The notes: a model not told the origin generated them from the letters alone. DNA of 64,000 nucleotides from BNXB01 sp031556375 (GCA_031556375.1 JAVBTA010000003.1:62001-126000); one strand, 5' to 3'; counted from the first letter of the stretch, positions 34,233 through 44,260 are shown. Program-made: numbers and translations.

Positions 34233-36497
34233 TTATAAATCTTTCAATTGCATTATTTTATCATGTTCTCCTACTACCCAGATTACATCTCCTTCAAGCA
34301 ATTCCGTATCGATATCCGGATTCATGACTGAGGATTCCTCTCTTTCGATTCCTACTACCAGACAATCTCCTTTATCCCGTATTTTGGATGTTTTGATTGT
34401 TTTCCCGATTAAAGATGATCCCGGTTCTATTTGGATCTGTTCGATACTCACCTGTGGAGCAGGTGGTTGCTCTTCCTTTTTCTTTTCTGCATATTGTGTT
34501 TTTTTATCCTCTATATAACGCTGAAAAACAAGCATTTGTCTATCGGTTCCCAAAACAATAATATGATCAAACGGTAGAATTAGTTCATCACCTCCGGGAA
34601 TGTTGATACGTTTTTCTCCGCGGACAATCGTGACAATATTAACGCCACAACGTTGTCTGAAATTCAACTCTTTCAGCGTTTTTCCAACAATCGAATAGTT
34701 TTGTTTCACTTCAAAATCAGACAAATGCAAATCTCTGGCCATCAAATGGTTAGCAAATCCTTTTTTTATCGGAGCATGAAGTTCCTGATAATTTTGTCGG
34801 GCATTGAGATTCTTTTTGAAACGTCGTTCAATCAATATCGACTGTCTCTTCAACTGTTTGGAAAAAACAAAAATAATAACAATAACTGATGCAATGGCAA
34901 ATGCAATACCCCAGGTTGCATGAAATAACTTTTCCAATACAAAAATAATCATTCCCATACAAAGTAAAACACGGAATACTATGGTAAAAATAAGGGGCCC
35001 CCTGTTACTCCGGTTCTCACTCCATAATTTCTCGAATTCCACAGAATGATTTTTTTTAACCATGATTGCCCTCATAAAAGGAGATAAAATCAGAATGATC
35101 ATAACCGCAACAACCCAATTAATCCAATCACTATGCCAGTGTTGCTTTATAATCGGGACAAGATACTGAAGAGATAAAAAGATAATCATCAGGCATAGAA
35201 TCAGATAGATCACAACCATTTTCACCATATCTTTTAACAACAGTTTCCATGTATTTTCCTGGTTGACAGGATGTGCTCCCGAAGTGTTCTTTTCGTTAAA
35301 GAATTTATGCCAGGAGGTCGGCACTTTTTTCTCAACAAATCGATATGCCGGATCAGAAAGCCTTATCATATAAGGAGTTGTGAATATTGTAATTACGGAA
35401 ACCGCTACAATTACCGGATACAGATAATCTGCAATTACTCCTAAAGATAGTCCCAAACTGGCAATAATAAAAGAGAACTCCCCTATTTGAGCTAATGAAA
35501 ATCCACATTGCATAGCCACTTTCAAAGGTTGACCGGCTAATAATACTCCTGTAGATGCAAAAAAGACCTGTCCGACTATTACCACTAAACTGATAATTAC
35601 AATAGGTACAATATAATCACCTAAAATCGGGATATTGATCATCATACCAACTGAAACAAAGAAGATTGCCCCAAATAGGTTTTTAACAGGCTGCACAAGG
35701 TGCTCTATTCTTTCGGCATCCATGGTCTCCGCCAGGATAGATCCCATCACAAAGGCGCCCAAAGCTGACGAAAAACCGGCTTTTGTTGCCAGGATAACCA
35801 TTCCCAGACATAATCCTAAAGAAACGACCAGTAAAGATTCGTCATTCAGGTATTTTTTACATTTTCTCAATAAAGTAGGTATCAGGAAGATTCCAGTTAC
35901 AAACCAGAAAAGGAGAAAACTTAACAGTTTAAAAACGCTGAGAAGCATCTCAGTACCCTCAAAATGTTTACTGACAGCCAATGTTGACAGCAATACCATC
36001 AATACAACGGCAAACAGATCTTCCACGATCAATATACCCAGGACAATACTACTGAAACGCTGATTTCTCAGGCCCATATCATCGAATACCTTGATGATAA
36101 TCATGGTTGAGGACATACAAAGCATCGCTCCCAGAAAGAGACTGTTCATATGCGACCAACCAAAACATAATCCGGTCAGAAAACCCAGAATCATCATCGA
36201 TGCCACAATTGTTGTTGTCGCTATAATAGCAGTTACGCCGACATGTGCCAGTTTTTTGAAACTAAAATCCAAGCCTAATGCAAATAAAAGGAATATAACA
36301 CCGATATCAGCCCAGGTTTGAATATTGGCGGTATCCATCACAGTTGGAATAAAAGTTGTATATGGCCCGGCAATTATTCCGGCGACGATATATCCTAAAA
36401 CAACTGGTTGCTTTAACCATTTGAATAACAAAGAAGTAACACTCGCGGCAATAAGAATTATCGCGAGGTCTGTAATTAAAGTCGGGAGATGTGACAT
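34233..36497 (-). CDS. CPA2-type cation:proton antiporter with two TrkA-C domains
   Basis: 754 residues. The N-terminal 12-13 helix Na_H exchanger domain (about 10-390) contains the AGIIAGP loop and the FALGLDFSFKKL segment of KefB/Kef-type carriers. After a linker with further helices (about 415-560), two RCK-C/TrkA-C domains follow (about 610-672 and 690-754), which usually bind nucleotides or ions as regulators. The predicted role is K+ or Na+ / H+ exchange. No KTN (RCK-N) domain is seen between, so gating differs from classical KefC. Confidence 0.88.
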   Translation of the reverse strand: MSHLPTLITDLAIILIAASVTSLLFKWLKQPVVLGYIVAGIIAGPYTTFIPTVMDTANIQTWADIGVIFLLFALGLDFSFKKLAHVGVTAIIATTTIVASMMILGFLTGLCFGWSHMNSLFLGAMLCMSSTMIIIKVFDDMGLRNQRFSSIVLGILIVEDLFAVVLMVLLSTLAVSKHFEGTEMLLSVFKLLSFLLFWFVTGIFLIPTLLRKCKKYLNDESLLVVSLGLCLGMVILATKAGFSSALGAFVMGSILAETMDAERIEHLVQPVKNLFGAIFFVSVGMMINIPILGDYIVPIVIISLVVIVGQVFFASTGVLLAGQPLKVAMQCGFSLAQIGEFSFIIASLGLSLGVIADYLYPVIVAVSVITIFTTPYMIRLSDPAYRFVEKKVPTSWHKFFNEKNTSGAHPVNQENTWKLLLKDMVKMVVIYLILCLMIIFLSLQYLVPIIKQHWHSDWINWVVAVMIILILSPFMRAIMVKKNHSVEFEKLWSENRSNRGPLIFTIVFRVLLCMGMIIFVLEKLFHATWGIAFAIASVIVIIFVFSKQLKRQSILIERRFKKNLNARQNYQELHAPIKKGFANHLMARDLHLSDFEVKQNYSIVGKTLKELNFRQRCGVNIVTIVRGEKRINIPGGDELILPFDHIIVLGTDRQMLVFQRYIEDKKTQYAEKKKEEQPPAPQVSIEQIQIEPGSSLIGKTIKTSKIRDKGDCLVVGIEREESSVMNPDIDTELLEGDVIWVVGEHDKIMQLKDL

Positions 36498-36557
36498 CTA
36501 TATAAGGTTTGTTTTTGATGCCCAAAGTTACAAAAAAGAATTATTTTTGTATTCGCA

Positions 36558-37193
36558 ATGAAAAAAAATCATCATATAACAGAACTAATTTCCCAGGGAG
36601 AACATCAACAACTGGATTTTAAGTTCGAGGTCAGTGATAGTAAAAAGATAGCCCGTACCCTGAGCGCTTTTGCAAATACTGATGGTGGAACTTTACTTAT
36701 CGGAGTGAAGGACAATGGAAATATAGCTGGTGTACGCAGTGAAGAGGAATATTACATGATTGAAGCCGCGGCTAAGATGTATTGTAAACCGGAGATTTCT
36801 TTTGAAGCAAAAGAATGGAATATGGAGGGGAAAATTGTCCTGGAAATCACAGTGAATAGTCTTCGGGAAAAACCATGTACAGCTCCGGATAAAAATGACA
36901 ATTACATGGCCTATATCCGTGTCGGTGACGAAAATATATTGGCATCGGAAGTTCTGGTTCTGGCATGGAAGAAACAGCAGGATACTAACGGAGTTCACCT
37001 GAAAATCAGCAAGCCGGTGGAGAAATTATTGGCCTATTTGGATAAAAATCAATTTATATCGACAAATCAATTTTGTAAAATTGCCCGTATTAAATACCCT
37101 ACAGCAAGAAGTATCCTGAGTGACATGCTGGCAATCGGATCTTTAGGATATGTAATACGGGACAATCAAATGATTTACGGTATCCGTAAATGA
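36558..37193 (+). CDS. AlbA_2 (Schlafen-like) domain protein
   Basis: 211 residues. N-terminal AlbA_2 domain (about 10-120): HQQLDFKFEVSD and FANTDGGTLLIGVKDNG are diagnostic. A short C-terminal winged-helix-like part (about 145-205, ISTNQFCKIARIKYPTARSIL) suggests nucleic acid binding. A TATTTTTG -7 element at 36542-36549 predicts an almost leaderless mRNA. Function unproven; related proteins are regulators or accessory defence factors. Confidence 0.75.
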   Translation: MKKNHHITELISQGEHQQLDFKFEVSDSKKIARTLSAFANTDGGTLLIGVKDNGNIAGVRSEEEYYMIEAAAKMYCKPEISFEAKEWNMEGKIVLEITVNSLREKPCTAPDKNDNYMAYIRVGDENILASEVLVLAWKKQQDTNGVHLKISKPVEKLLAYLDKNQFISTNQFCKIARIKYPTARSILSDMLAIGSLGYVIRDNQMIYGIRK

Positions 37194-37198
37194 TATTT

Positions 37199-38284
37199 TT
37201 ACTTCCTGAATGGAGGTTTTACGACTACAGCTTCAATATCTTTATTACGTATACGAATGAAAATCTGAGTATCTATTGCAGAATATTCAGGTTTGATATA
37301 ACCCATACCGATAGCTTTTTTAGAGGTTGGAGCCATTGATCCGGAAGTAACAACACCTATTATTTCTCCTGCGTTATTTACAATTTCATATCCGTGACGG
37401 GCAATACCTTTATCAACTAACTCAAAACCAATCAATTTGCGGGTAACACCTTCATTTTTTTGTTTTTCGAGGATGTCACGGGCAATCATATTTTTGCCAT
37501 CGACAAATTTAGTGATCCAGCCCAATCCGGCTTCAATTGGGCTTGTAGTATCATCCAGGTCATTTCCATACAATGGGAATCCCATTTCCAGACGCAAAGT
37601 ATCGCGAGCACCTAGTCCGATCGGTTTGATTCCGAATTCAGCTCCGGCTTCAAATATAGCATCCCAAAGCTTGATCGCATTTTCAGGATAGAAATACAAT
37701 TCAAATCCACCGGCTCCGGTATAGCCTGTGTTAGAGATAATTACATCTGTTATTCCGGCCATCTCACCCGTAACAAAGCCATAATAAGGTATTTCGGATA
37801 GATTGATTGATGTCAATTTCTGAAGGGTTGTGATAGCTTTAGGTCCTTGCACCGCCAACTGAGCCATATGTGCTGAAGCATTTTCCAGAACAGCGCCTTC
37901 CGTATTGTTTTTCACGCACCAATCCCAGTCTTTCTGAGTATTTCCTGCATTGACAACAAGCAAATATTTATCTTCTTCGTAATGATAAGTCAGAAAATCA
38001 TCCACGATACCGCCTTTTTCGTTCGGGAAACAAGAATATTGAGCTTTTCCCAGAGGCAAAGTAGCCACATTATTTGATGTTACTTTTTGAAGAAAAGCAA
38101 GGGCATTAGGTCCTTTGACCCAAAATTCGCCCATATGTGATACATCAAAAACTCCTACTCCATTGATAACGGTCATGTGTTCGTCGATAATACCGGAATA
38201 TTCTATTGGCATATTATAGCCGGCAAATTCATGCATTTTAGCTCCAAGAGCCTCATGAATACTTGTAAATGGTGTGTTTTTCAT
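37199..38284 (-). CDS. gcvT: Glycine cleavage system T protein
   Basis: 361 residues. Typical motifs: AGYNMPIEYSG, GVFDVSHMGEFWVKGP, TGYTGAGGFELY, IGLGARDTLRLEMGFPLYG. It moves the aminomethyl carbon to tetrahydrofolate. The other gcv genes are not in the window. It is tightly followed (4 bases upstream on its strand) by pepT, a common Bacteroidales pairing. Confidence 0.97.
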   Translation of the reverse strand: MKNTPFTSIHEALGAKMHEFAGYNMPIEYSGIIDEHMTVINGVGVFDVSHMGEFWVKGPNALAFLQKVTSNNVATLPLGKAQYSCFPNEKGGIVDDFLTYHYEEDKYLLVVNAGNTQKDWDWCVKNNTEGAVLENASAHMAQLAVQGPKAITTLQKLTSINLSEIPYYGFVTGEMAGITDVIISNTGYTGAGGFELYFYPENAIKLWDAIFEAGAEFGIKPIGLGARDTLRLEMGFPLYGNDLDDTTSPIEAGLGWITKFVDGKNMIARDILEKQKNEGVTRKLIGFELVDKGIARHGYEIVNNAGEIIGVVTSGSMAPTSKKAIGMGYIKPEYSAIDTQIFIRIRNKDIEAVVVKPPFRK

Positions 38285-38288
38285 TACA

Positions 38289-39503
38289 TTATTTATTTAA
38301 TTCTACAATTTTCACAATAACTTTAACTGCTTTTTCCAACGATTGAATCGGGACAAACTCATAACGTCCGTGGAAATTCAATCCTCCGGCAAAAATATTC
38401 GGGCAAGGTAAACCTTTGAATGAGAGTTGTGCTCCATCTGTACCTCCGCGAATAGGACGAACCACAGGCTTCACTCCTACTTGTTCCATTGCCCTGAACG
38501 CAAGATCCACAATATGCATCTGAGGTTCCACGATTTCCCTCATGTTCCGGTATTGCTGCTTAATATCCAGAATGATGGCATTATTATACTGTATATTCAG
38601 GTAAGATGTAATATCTTTCAGTAACTGAAGACGTTGCTCAAATGATTTTGCATTATGATCGCGAATAATATAAGACAATGATGCTTCTTCGACTGTTCCT
38701 GTCATTCCTGTAAGGTGGAAAAAACCTTCATATCCTTCCGTATGTTCCGGACGTTCCTGAACGGGGAGCATTCCTGCAAATCTCATTGCCAGATGCATCG
38801 CATTCAGCATTTTATTTTTAGCATATCCCGGGTGGACATTACGACCTTTGATAGTAATTTTAGCTCCGGCGGCATTGAAATTTTCAAATTCCAACTCACC
38901 AACTTCCCCTCCATCCATTGTGTAGGCCCAATCGCATCCAAATAAAGGCACATCAAATTTATGGGCTCCCAAACCTATTTCTTCATCAGGGTTGAACGCG
39001 ATTCTTATCTTTCCATGCTTGATCTCCGGATGATCGGTCAGATATTGGATCGCAGTCATGATTTCAGCAATACCGGCCTTATCATCAGCGCCCAACAATG
39101 TTTTCCCATCCGTAACGATCAGGTCTTCGCCGACATGACTTGTTAATTCCGGAAACATAGATGGAGAAAGGATAATATTTTCTTCTTTACAAAGAACAAT
39201 ATCCTTTCCATCGTAATTCTTTACTATTTGTGGATTTACGTTTTCACCAGTCATATCCGGACTGGTATCCAAGTGAGCAATAAAACCTATGGTAGGTAAT
39301 TTTTTATCAGTGTTAGCAGGTAGGGTAGCCATCAAATATGCATGTTCATCCAGGGTGATATCCTGTAATCCCATGATTTCCATCTCTTTTTTTAGTTCCT
39401 GAGCCAAAATCATCTGTTTGGCCGTACTCGGAGTAACTTCCGAATTTTCATCCGATCGGGTGTCGAATGAAACGTATTTCAAAAAACGATCAACTACATT
39501 CAC
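38289..39503 (-). CDS. pepT: Peptidase T (tripeptidase)
   Basis: 404 residues, M20B metallopeptidase. Zinc-binding motifs: GFIAHLDTSPD (His and Asp, about residue 79), LLGADDKAGIAEIMTA, NPDEEIGLGAHKFD, and PIRGGTDGAQLSFKGLPCPN. It removes N-terminal residues from tripeptides in the cytoplasm, fitting an amino-acid-fermenting life style. Confidence 0.96.
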   Translation of the reverse strand: MNVVDRFLKYVSFDTRSDENSEVTPSTAKQMILAQELKKEMEIMGLQDITLDEHAYLMATLPANTDKKLPTIGFIAHLDTSPDMTGENVNPQIVKNYDGKDIVLCKEENIILSPSMFPELTSHVGEDLIVTDGKTLLGADDKAGIAEIMTAIQYLTDHPEIKHGKIRIAFNPDEEIGLGAHKFDVPLFGCDWAYTMDGGEVGELEFENFNAAGAKITIKGRNVHPGYAKNKMLNAMHLAMRFAGMLPVQERPEHTEGYEGFFHLTGMTGTVEEASLSYIIRDHNAKSFEQRLQLLKDITSYLNIQYNNAIILDIKQQYRNMREIVEPQMHIVDLAFRAMEQVGVKPVVRPIRGGTDGAQLSFKGLPCPNIFAGGLNFHGRYEFVPIQSLEKAVKVIVKIVELNK

Positions 39504-39686
39504 GATGATATTAAATTACGAATTAAAATTAAGAATTGTAACCAGAATATCTGATTACAATTCCCATATACTATTAAAATTGGCTGCAAGTTAGTAATAA
39601 TTCTTAATTCCCGGTTCTTAATTATCAATTTTTAATTAATAATGCCATTTCTTTAAACTATCAATTATAAATTGTCAACTTTCAAT
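39504..39686. other. AT-rich spacer with short inverted repeats
   Basis: Between pepT and the PurF paralogue lies an AT-rich stretch with repeated AATT-containing words (TTAATTAATAATG, AATTATAAATTGTCAA). GAATTGTAA (39533-39541) and its complement (39555-39563) form a 9-bp inverted repeat. No reading frame is credible. It may be a degenerate repeat region; a regulatory function is not supported. Confidence 0.4.
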
Positions 39687-41090
39687 TTAAAAGTAGCTTG
39701 TTCCATCCCAACAATGCGTACACAAATCTTCTTTAGGTAACCCTATGGAATTCACCATGTTTTCCATTGAATTGAATTTTAATGTGGTAATATTCAATTC
39801 TTTTTCGATTTCATTGACCATAGCGCAGTATTGAGGGCTTCCTGTTTTACCGTATAGATCCAGATTTTTATCATCAGCGCCTTCCAACCGCTTGATTATG
39901 CGCCTGGTAATGAGTTCAAGATGAGATTTTGATGCTGTAAAATTTAGAAATGGGCAGGCATGTAACAATGGAGGACAAGCAATCCGCATATGAACTTCTT
40001 TCAATCCGTAATGGTACAAAATATTGACATTATCACGTAATTGGGTACCACGAACGATTGAATCATCACAGAATATGACTTTTTTGTCTTTCAAGAAAGA
40101 TTTGTTGGGAATAAGCTTCATTTTAGCAATGAACTCTCGTTGTTCCTGACGCGATGGAGTAAAACTACGTGGCCAGGTTGGAGTGTATTTAATGAATGCG
40201 CGACGATATGGAATGCCTTTCCCTTCAGCATAACCCAAAGCATGGCCTACACCTGAGTCGGGAATCCCAGCTACAAAATCAGCTTCCAGATCATCTTGTT
40301 TAGCCATTTCACAGCCACCACGGTTTCGTACCCAGTCGACATTGATTCCTTCGTATTCAGATACAGGATAGCCATAATATACCCAAAGGAAAGAACATAT
40401 CTGCTTCTTTTTGTTCGGTTTACGAAGTTGAGTGTAGTCTTCTGCGGTCAAAAGCGTTATTTCGCCCGGACCAAGATCATATTCTATCTCGTAACCCAGG
40501 TTAGGAAATCCGCAAGGTTCGTTAGAAACGGACATAGCATCATCTTTCTTTCCAATAATCAGCGGAATACGTCCCAACTTATCTCTGGCTGCAATAATCC
40601 CATTTTCGGTGAGGATCAGCATGGTACAGGAGCCTTTTACTCTATTGAAAACATTTTCAATCCCGCTGACAAAATCATCACCTTCATCGATCAGTAATGC
40701 GACCAATTCAGTCGGATTTGTTTGTCCGGAACTTAATTCTGAAAAATGTTTGCCTTTTGAAAGCAATTCTTTTTCCAGCTCTTCCAGATTATTTATTTTA
40801 GCAACGGTAACAACAGCATATTTTCCTAAATGAGAATTAATTACAATTGGCTGAGGATCTGTGTCACTGATAACACCTAAACCTGATTTTCCGGTGAATT
40901 TATCCAGACTGTCTTCAAATTTTCCACGAAAATAAGAGTTTTCAAGATTATGTATCGAACGGCGTAATCCTGATTCAGTCCAGGTTACCATCCCTCCCCG
41001 CTTCGTTCCCATATGGGAATTATAATCTGTTCCGTAAAATAAATCGTTGATACATTCTTTTTTTGATATTGTACCGAAAATACCACCCAT
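39687..41090 (-). CDS. PurF-like amidotransferase paralogue lacking the catalytic Cys
   Basis: 467 residues from the ATG at 41090 (MGGIFGTI); an earlier in-frame start would cross the terminator at 41135-41168, so it is rejected. PurF glutaminase domains start MCGIFG, where Cys1 attacks glutamine; here that Cys is Gly. The rest of the Ntn fold (GTDYNSHMGTKRGGM) and the PRPP motif KVIFCDDSIVRGTQL (about 360) are kept. Cys-rich C-terminal parts remain too (CTHCWDGTSYF). It may use ammonia or have another role; a standard PurF would then be elsewhere in the genome. Confidence 0.85.
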   Translation of the reverse strand: MGGIFGTISKKECINDLFYGTDYNSHMGTKRGGMVTWTESGLRRSIHNLENSYFRGKFEDSLDKFTGKSGLGVISDTDPQPIVINSHLGKYAVVTVAKINNLEELEKELLSKGKHFSELSSGQTNPTELVALLIDEGDDFVSGIENVFNRVKGSCTMLILTENGIIAARDKLGRIPLIIGKKDDAMSVSNEPCGFPNLGYEIEYDLGPGEITLLTAEDYTQLRKPNKKKQICSFLWVYYGYPVSEYEGINVDWVRNRGGCEMAKQDDLEADFVAGIPDSGVGHALGYAEGKGIPYRRAFIKYTPTWPRSFTPSRQEQREFIAKMKLIPNKSFLKDKKVIFCDDSIVRGTQLRDNVNILYHYGLKEVHMRIACPPLLHACPFLNFTASKSHLELITRRIIKRLEGADDKNLDLYGKTGSPQYCAMVNEIEKELNITTLKFNSMENMVNSIGLPKEDLCTHCWDGTSYF

Positions 41091-41134
41091 AATATGAAGA
41101 AAAATTTTAAAAAGAAATAGTAATTTGAGTAAAA

Positions 41135-41168
41135 AACGAAAGGAATGAAGCGCTTCATTCCTTTCGTT
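41135..41168 (-). terminator. Intrinsic terminator downstream of pfp
   Basis: A perfect 34-base palindrome (16-bp arms) is followed on the minus strand by TTTTTTA, just after the phosphofructokinase stop. Confidence 0.85.
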
Positions 41169-41177
41169 CAAACAGTT

Positions 41178-42830
41178 TTATTTTTTTTGTTCGAGTTGCA
41201 ATGTTTTTGTCGGCTGATCACAAACTTCTGTTGGACCGAAGTATTGGATTGGTCCCGGATATACATAATCCGTATTTATAGCCCAAGAATCTCGTTTAGA
41301 AGCGAACTCTTTGAATGGAGCTCCATCTAATTTCACCAATGCTTTTTGGATAACAGGTTTCATTTCTCCATGGCGACGTTCCATGTTCATCATCATAGTG
41401 ATAGGGACACCTCCGGCGATCCATTCAGAAGCAGGAGCTGTTGTATTACGTACAGATGCCATATAACCGGTTTTTCCACTACCAATCAAGCCCGCAGCAG
41501 TATATCCTAAAGAATAGCAATAATCTGCATCATAATTAGAAGGCGCAGCACAACGTCCTTCATATCCGAAAAAGTGTACTTGTGTTGAGAATTTTTCTTT
41601 AGCAGGATATTTTCCTTCTTGTTTCAATTCATCAATACGATTAGAGACCATTTCTGCCAATAGTTTTTCTGTTTCGATCAGAGAAACCTGAACATTTCCG
41701 TGAGGGTCACGATCAAGAGTCAGCTGACGAGCAACTGTTTCCGGAAGGCTTTTATATATACGGGCATTCTCAGGAGACAATTTATCAATAATATGTTCGC
41801 GTTGAGCAGAACGTTTAATACGTTTGAATTCTTCATCATGAAGAGCCAGATAATCATTGAGTTCGGACATTAGTTTCTTCATAGCAGGAACAAACTCGAT
41901 CAAACCTTCAGGAATCAATACCGTACCAAAATTATTGCCGTTTTTCATTCTTTCAGCAACAATATTAGCAATATAATTGATGATATCATCAAGAGATTGA
42001 TTCTTAGCTTCTATTTCTTCTGAAATGAGACAGACATTTGGTTGTACCTGAAGTGCACATTCCAAAGCGATATGTGAAGCTGAGCGGCCCATCAATTTGA
42101 TGAAGTGCCAGTATTTACGGGCAGAATTACAGTCACGCTGAATATTTCCGATAACTTCAGAATAAACTTTACATGCTGTATCAAAACCGAACGATGTTTC
42201 TATCATTTCATTTTTCAGGTCACCATCGATTGTTTTAGGACAACCGATCACCTGAACTCCAGCTCCTATACTAGCATAATATTCTGCCAATACACAAGCA
42301 TTTGTATTTGAATCATCACCTCCGATAATAACCAAAGCTGAGATATTCAGTTTTTTCAGGATTTCCAGACCTTTATCAAATTGTTCTTTGGTTTCCAGCT
42401 TAGTTCTTCCTGAGCCAATGATATCAAAACCACCGGTATTACGGTATTCTTTAATGATATCCTTTGTCAACTCTATATATTTATGGTCAACTAAACCACC
42501 CGGTCCTAGAATAAAGCCATACAATTTGCTGTCTTTATGAATATCTTCAATCCCGTCGAAAATTCCGGCAATCACGTTATGTCCACCCGGAGCTTGTCCT
42601 CCAGAAAGAATGACTCCCACATTGATCGGTTTATTTGCCATTTTTGTATCGCTTTCTTCAAAACGAATTATTGGCATACCGTATGTATTCGGGAATAAGT
42701 TTTTGATTTCTTCCTGATTGGAGACTGATTGTGTCGGTTCTCCTTCTTTTGCACGGACACATCCTTTCAATGTTTTGGGAACTTTAGGTTCATAAGTTGC
42801 ACGGGCTATCTGTAATGCACTTTTTGTCAT
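41178..42830 (-). CDS. pfp: Pyrophosphate-dependent 6-phosphofructokinase
   Basis: 550 residues from the ATG at 42830 (MTKSALQIA). The long PFK type. GGDDSNTNAC carries the second Asp that marks PPi rather than ATP use (ATP enzymes have GGDGS), and GCPKTIDGDLKNE replaces the ATP-type GTIDND. Reversible: fructose 6-phosphate + PPi to fructose 1,6-bisphosphate + Pi, saving ATP in glycolysis. An ATP-type PFK lies 9 kb away. Confidence 0.93.
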   Translation of the reverse strand: MTKSALQIARATYEPKVPKTLKGCVRAKEGEPTQSVSNQEEIKNLFPNTYGMPIIRFEESDTKMANKPINVGVILSGGQAPGGHNVIAGIFDGIEDIHKDSKLYGFILGPGGLVDHKYIELTKDIIKEYRNTGGFDIIGSGRTKLETKEQFDKGLEILKKLNISALVIIGGDDSNTNACVLAEYYASIGAGVQVIGCPKTIDGDLKNEMIETSFGFDTACKVYSEVIGNIQRDCNSARKYWHFIKLMGRSASHIALECALQVQPNVCLISEEIEAKNQSLDDIINYIANIVAERMKNGNNFGTVLIPEGLIEFVPAMKKLMSELNDYLALHDEEFKRIKRSAQREHIIDKLSPENARIYKSLPETVARQLTLDRDPHGNVQVSLIETEKLLAEMVSNRIDELKQEGKYPAKEKFSTQVHFFGYEGRCAAPSNYDADYCYSLGYTAAGLIGSGKTGYMASVRNTTAPASEWIAGGVPITMMMNMERRHGEMKPVIQKALVKLDGAPFKEFASKRDSWAINTDYVYPGPIQYFGPTEVCDQPTKTLQLEQKK

Positions 42831-42970
42831 GAATGTTAAAATTATAGGGTTTATTTTTATTAAGGCTTGCAAATTTCGGAAAATTTTGGAATTAAACAAA
42901 ATAAACGGGGAGTAAAATTAGGTTAATTTTTGAATATCTGATTTTGTACCTGCAGAAGCGAATTACACGG

Positions 42971-43129
42971 TTATTTGTATTTTAACCTATTTTCTTCGCT
43001 AAAAATAATTGGCATATTCCAGAACATTCTTCTTAAATTTCCCATACGCCAATATACATCCCATTCCGAGATTGTTTTTATAACCCTAATCGCTTCCTGA
43101 TCCTGACTGTAAAACGGAAATCCATACAT
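42971..43129 (-). CDS. Small hypothetical ORF downstream of the Fic gene
   Basis: 52 codons on the minus strand (ATG at 43129; an upstream TTG at 43144 would add five). The product is rich in aromatic residues (MYGFPFYSQDQEAIRV, then SEWDVYWRMGNLRRMFW), an unlikely composition for random sequence. It begins 27 bases after the Fic stop on the same strand, so it could be cotranscribed. No family recognised; it may also be the relic of a longer gene. Confidence 0.4.
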   Translation of the reverse strand: MYGFPFYSQDQEAIRVIKTISEWDVYWRMGNLRRMFWNMPIIFSEENRLKYK

Positions 43130-43155
43130 TTTTTTCTTGCTCAACTTTACTTATC

Positions 43156-44253
43156 TTACCACTCTGCTAATTCATAATTTGTACTCCGTCCACCTTCCGT
43201 CTCTTGTCGTAAAATGCCTTTATCCATTAAATCTTTAATATCACGTAAAGCCGTATCGGACGAACACTTGGTTATCTTAGCCCATTTTGAAGATTTTAAC
43301 TTGCCTTTAAATCCGTCTAACAACTTGTTGAGCATGATTTGCTGCCTTTCGTTGAGCGGTGTTCGAGAATATTTATTCCAAAAATCAGCCTTGTGAAGCA
43401 CGCTATGCAAGGTGTTCTCGGTGGAAAGCAATGCTCGTTTTAAACAGTTTAGAAACCAATCCAACCAATCTGTTATATCCAAATTGCCATGTTGTGATTT
43501 TTCTAATACCGTATAATATTTCTTTCGTTCATTGAGAATTTGATTCGACATGCTATAAAATCGTTGTTGACTTTCATCACTCCGAGCCAATAGCATATCC
43601 GAAATAGCACGGCCAATACGTCCGTTTCCATCATCAAACGGATGTATGGTAACAAACCATAAATGGGCAATTGCCGCTTTTATCACAGAGTCTATTCTTG
43701 ATTCACTTTCAAGCCATGCTAAAAATTGTGCCATTTCTTGTTCAATAAATTGTGGCTGTGGTGCTTCGTAATGAATTTTTTCTTTTCCCATAGCACCTGA
43801 AACAACTTGCATCTCGCCTGTTCGATAGCGAGCAACTTCTATTTTATACATTCCGCTACGTCCTGTCGGAAATAATGCAGCGTGCCAATCAAACAACCGT
43901 TCTTCGGTAAGAGGTTGTTGATAGTTTCGTGTCGCATCAAGTGTCATCTCAACAATGCCCTCAATATTTCTCGCAGATGAAACTAACCCTGCAATATCCA
44001 TTCCTAAATGTCTTGCAATTGAGGAACGTACTTGTGCACGGCTTAGTTTTTCGCCCTCAATTTCAGACGATTTAAGAATGTCAAGTGTAAGTGTCGTGAG
44101 TGTAGCTTCTTCTTGCAATGAAAATCCCAATGAGTGCATTTTTCCCATCAGTCTCCCTTGTAGATTGCGAACCTCTCCAAGCGTAATAGCAAGAACCTTA
44201 TCATTCCACGTAAAACGAGGCCAATCTTTTTGCAGATAAATATATTTTGTCAT
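43156..44253 (-). CDS. Fic family AMP-transferase
   Basis: 365 residues from the ATG at 44253. N-terminal DUF4172-type part (PRFTWNDKVL). The inhibitory alpha-helix motif SSEIEGEKL (S/TxxxE) is at about 66-74, so the enzyme is class II and autoinhibited. The catalytic Fic motif is HPFDDGNGRIGR (about 203-214). A C-terminal winged helix (about 295-360) may bind DNA or target. Fic enzymes AMPylate hydroxyl side chains of proteins. Direct TTTTTTGCGG repeats flank its -7 element. Confidence 0.9.
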   Translation of the reverse strand: MTKYIYLQKDWPRFTWNDKVLAITLGEVRNLQGRLMGKMHSLGFSLQEEATLTTLTLDILKSSEIEGEKLSRAQVRSSIARHLGMDIAGLVSSARNIEGIVEMTLDATRNYQQPLTEERLFDWHAALFPTGRSGMYKIEVARYRTGEMQVVSGAMGKEKIHYEAPQPQFIEQEMAQFLAWLESESRIDSVIKAAIAHLWFVTIHPFDDGNGRIGRAISDMLLARSDESQQRFYSMSNQILNERKKYYTVLEKSQHGNLDITDWLDWFLNCLKRALLSTENTLHSVLHKADFWNKYSRTPLNERQQIMLNKLLDGFKGKLKSSKWAKITKCSSDTALRDIKDLMDKGILRQETEGGRSTNYELAEW

Positions 44254-44260
44254 TACTTTC

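Noticed and set aside
39504..39686. AT-rich spacer as a replication origin or regulatory RNA
   Set aside because: No DnaA boxes or stable fold can be supported; only short AT-rich repeats are seen.
41091..41171. N-terminal extension of the PurF paralogue (MNERNEALHSF)
   Set aside because: It would be translated from the terminator hairpin of pfp; the conserved domain starts at MGGIFG.
42831..42899. Longer start for the PPi-phosphofructokinase
   Set aside because: The extra 23 residues precede the usual family start and have no support; ATG at 42830 fits family length.
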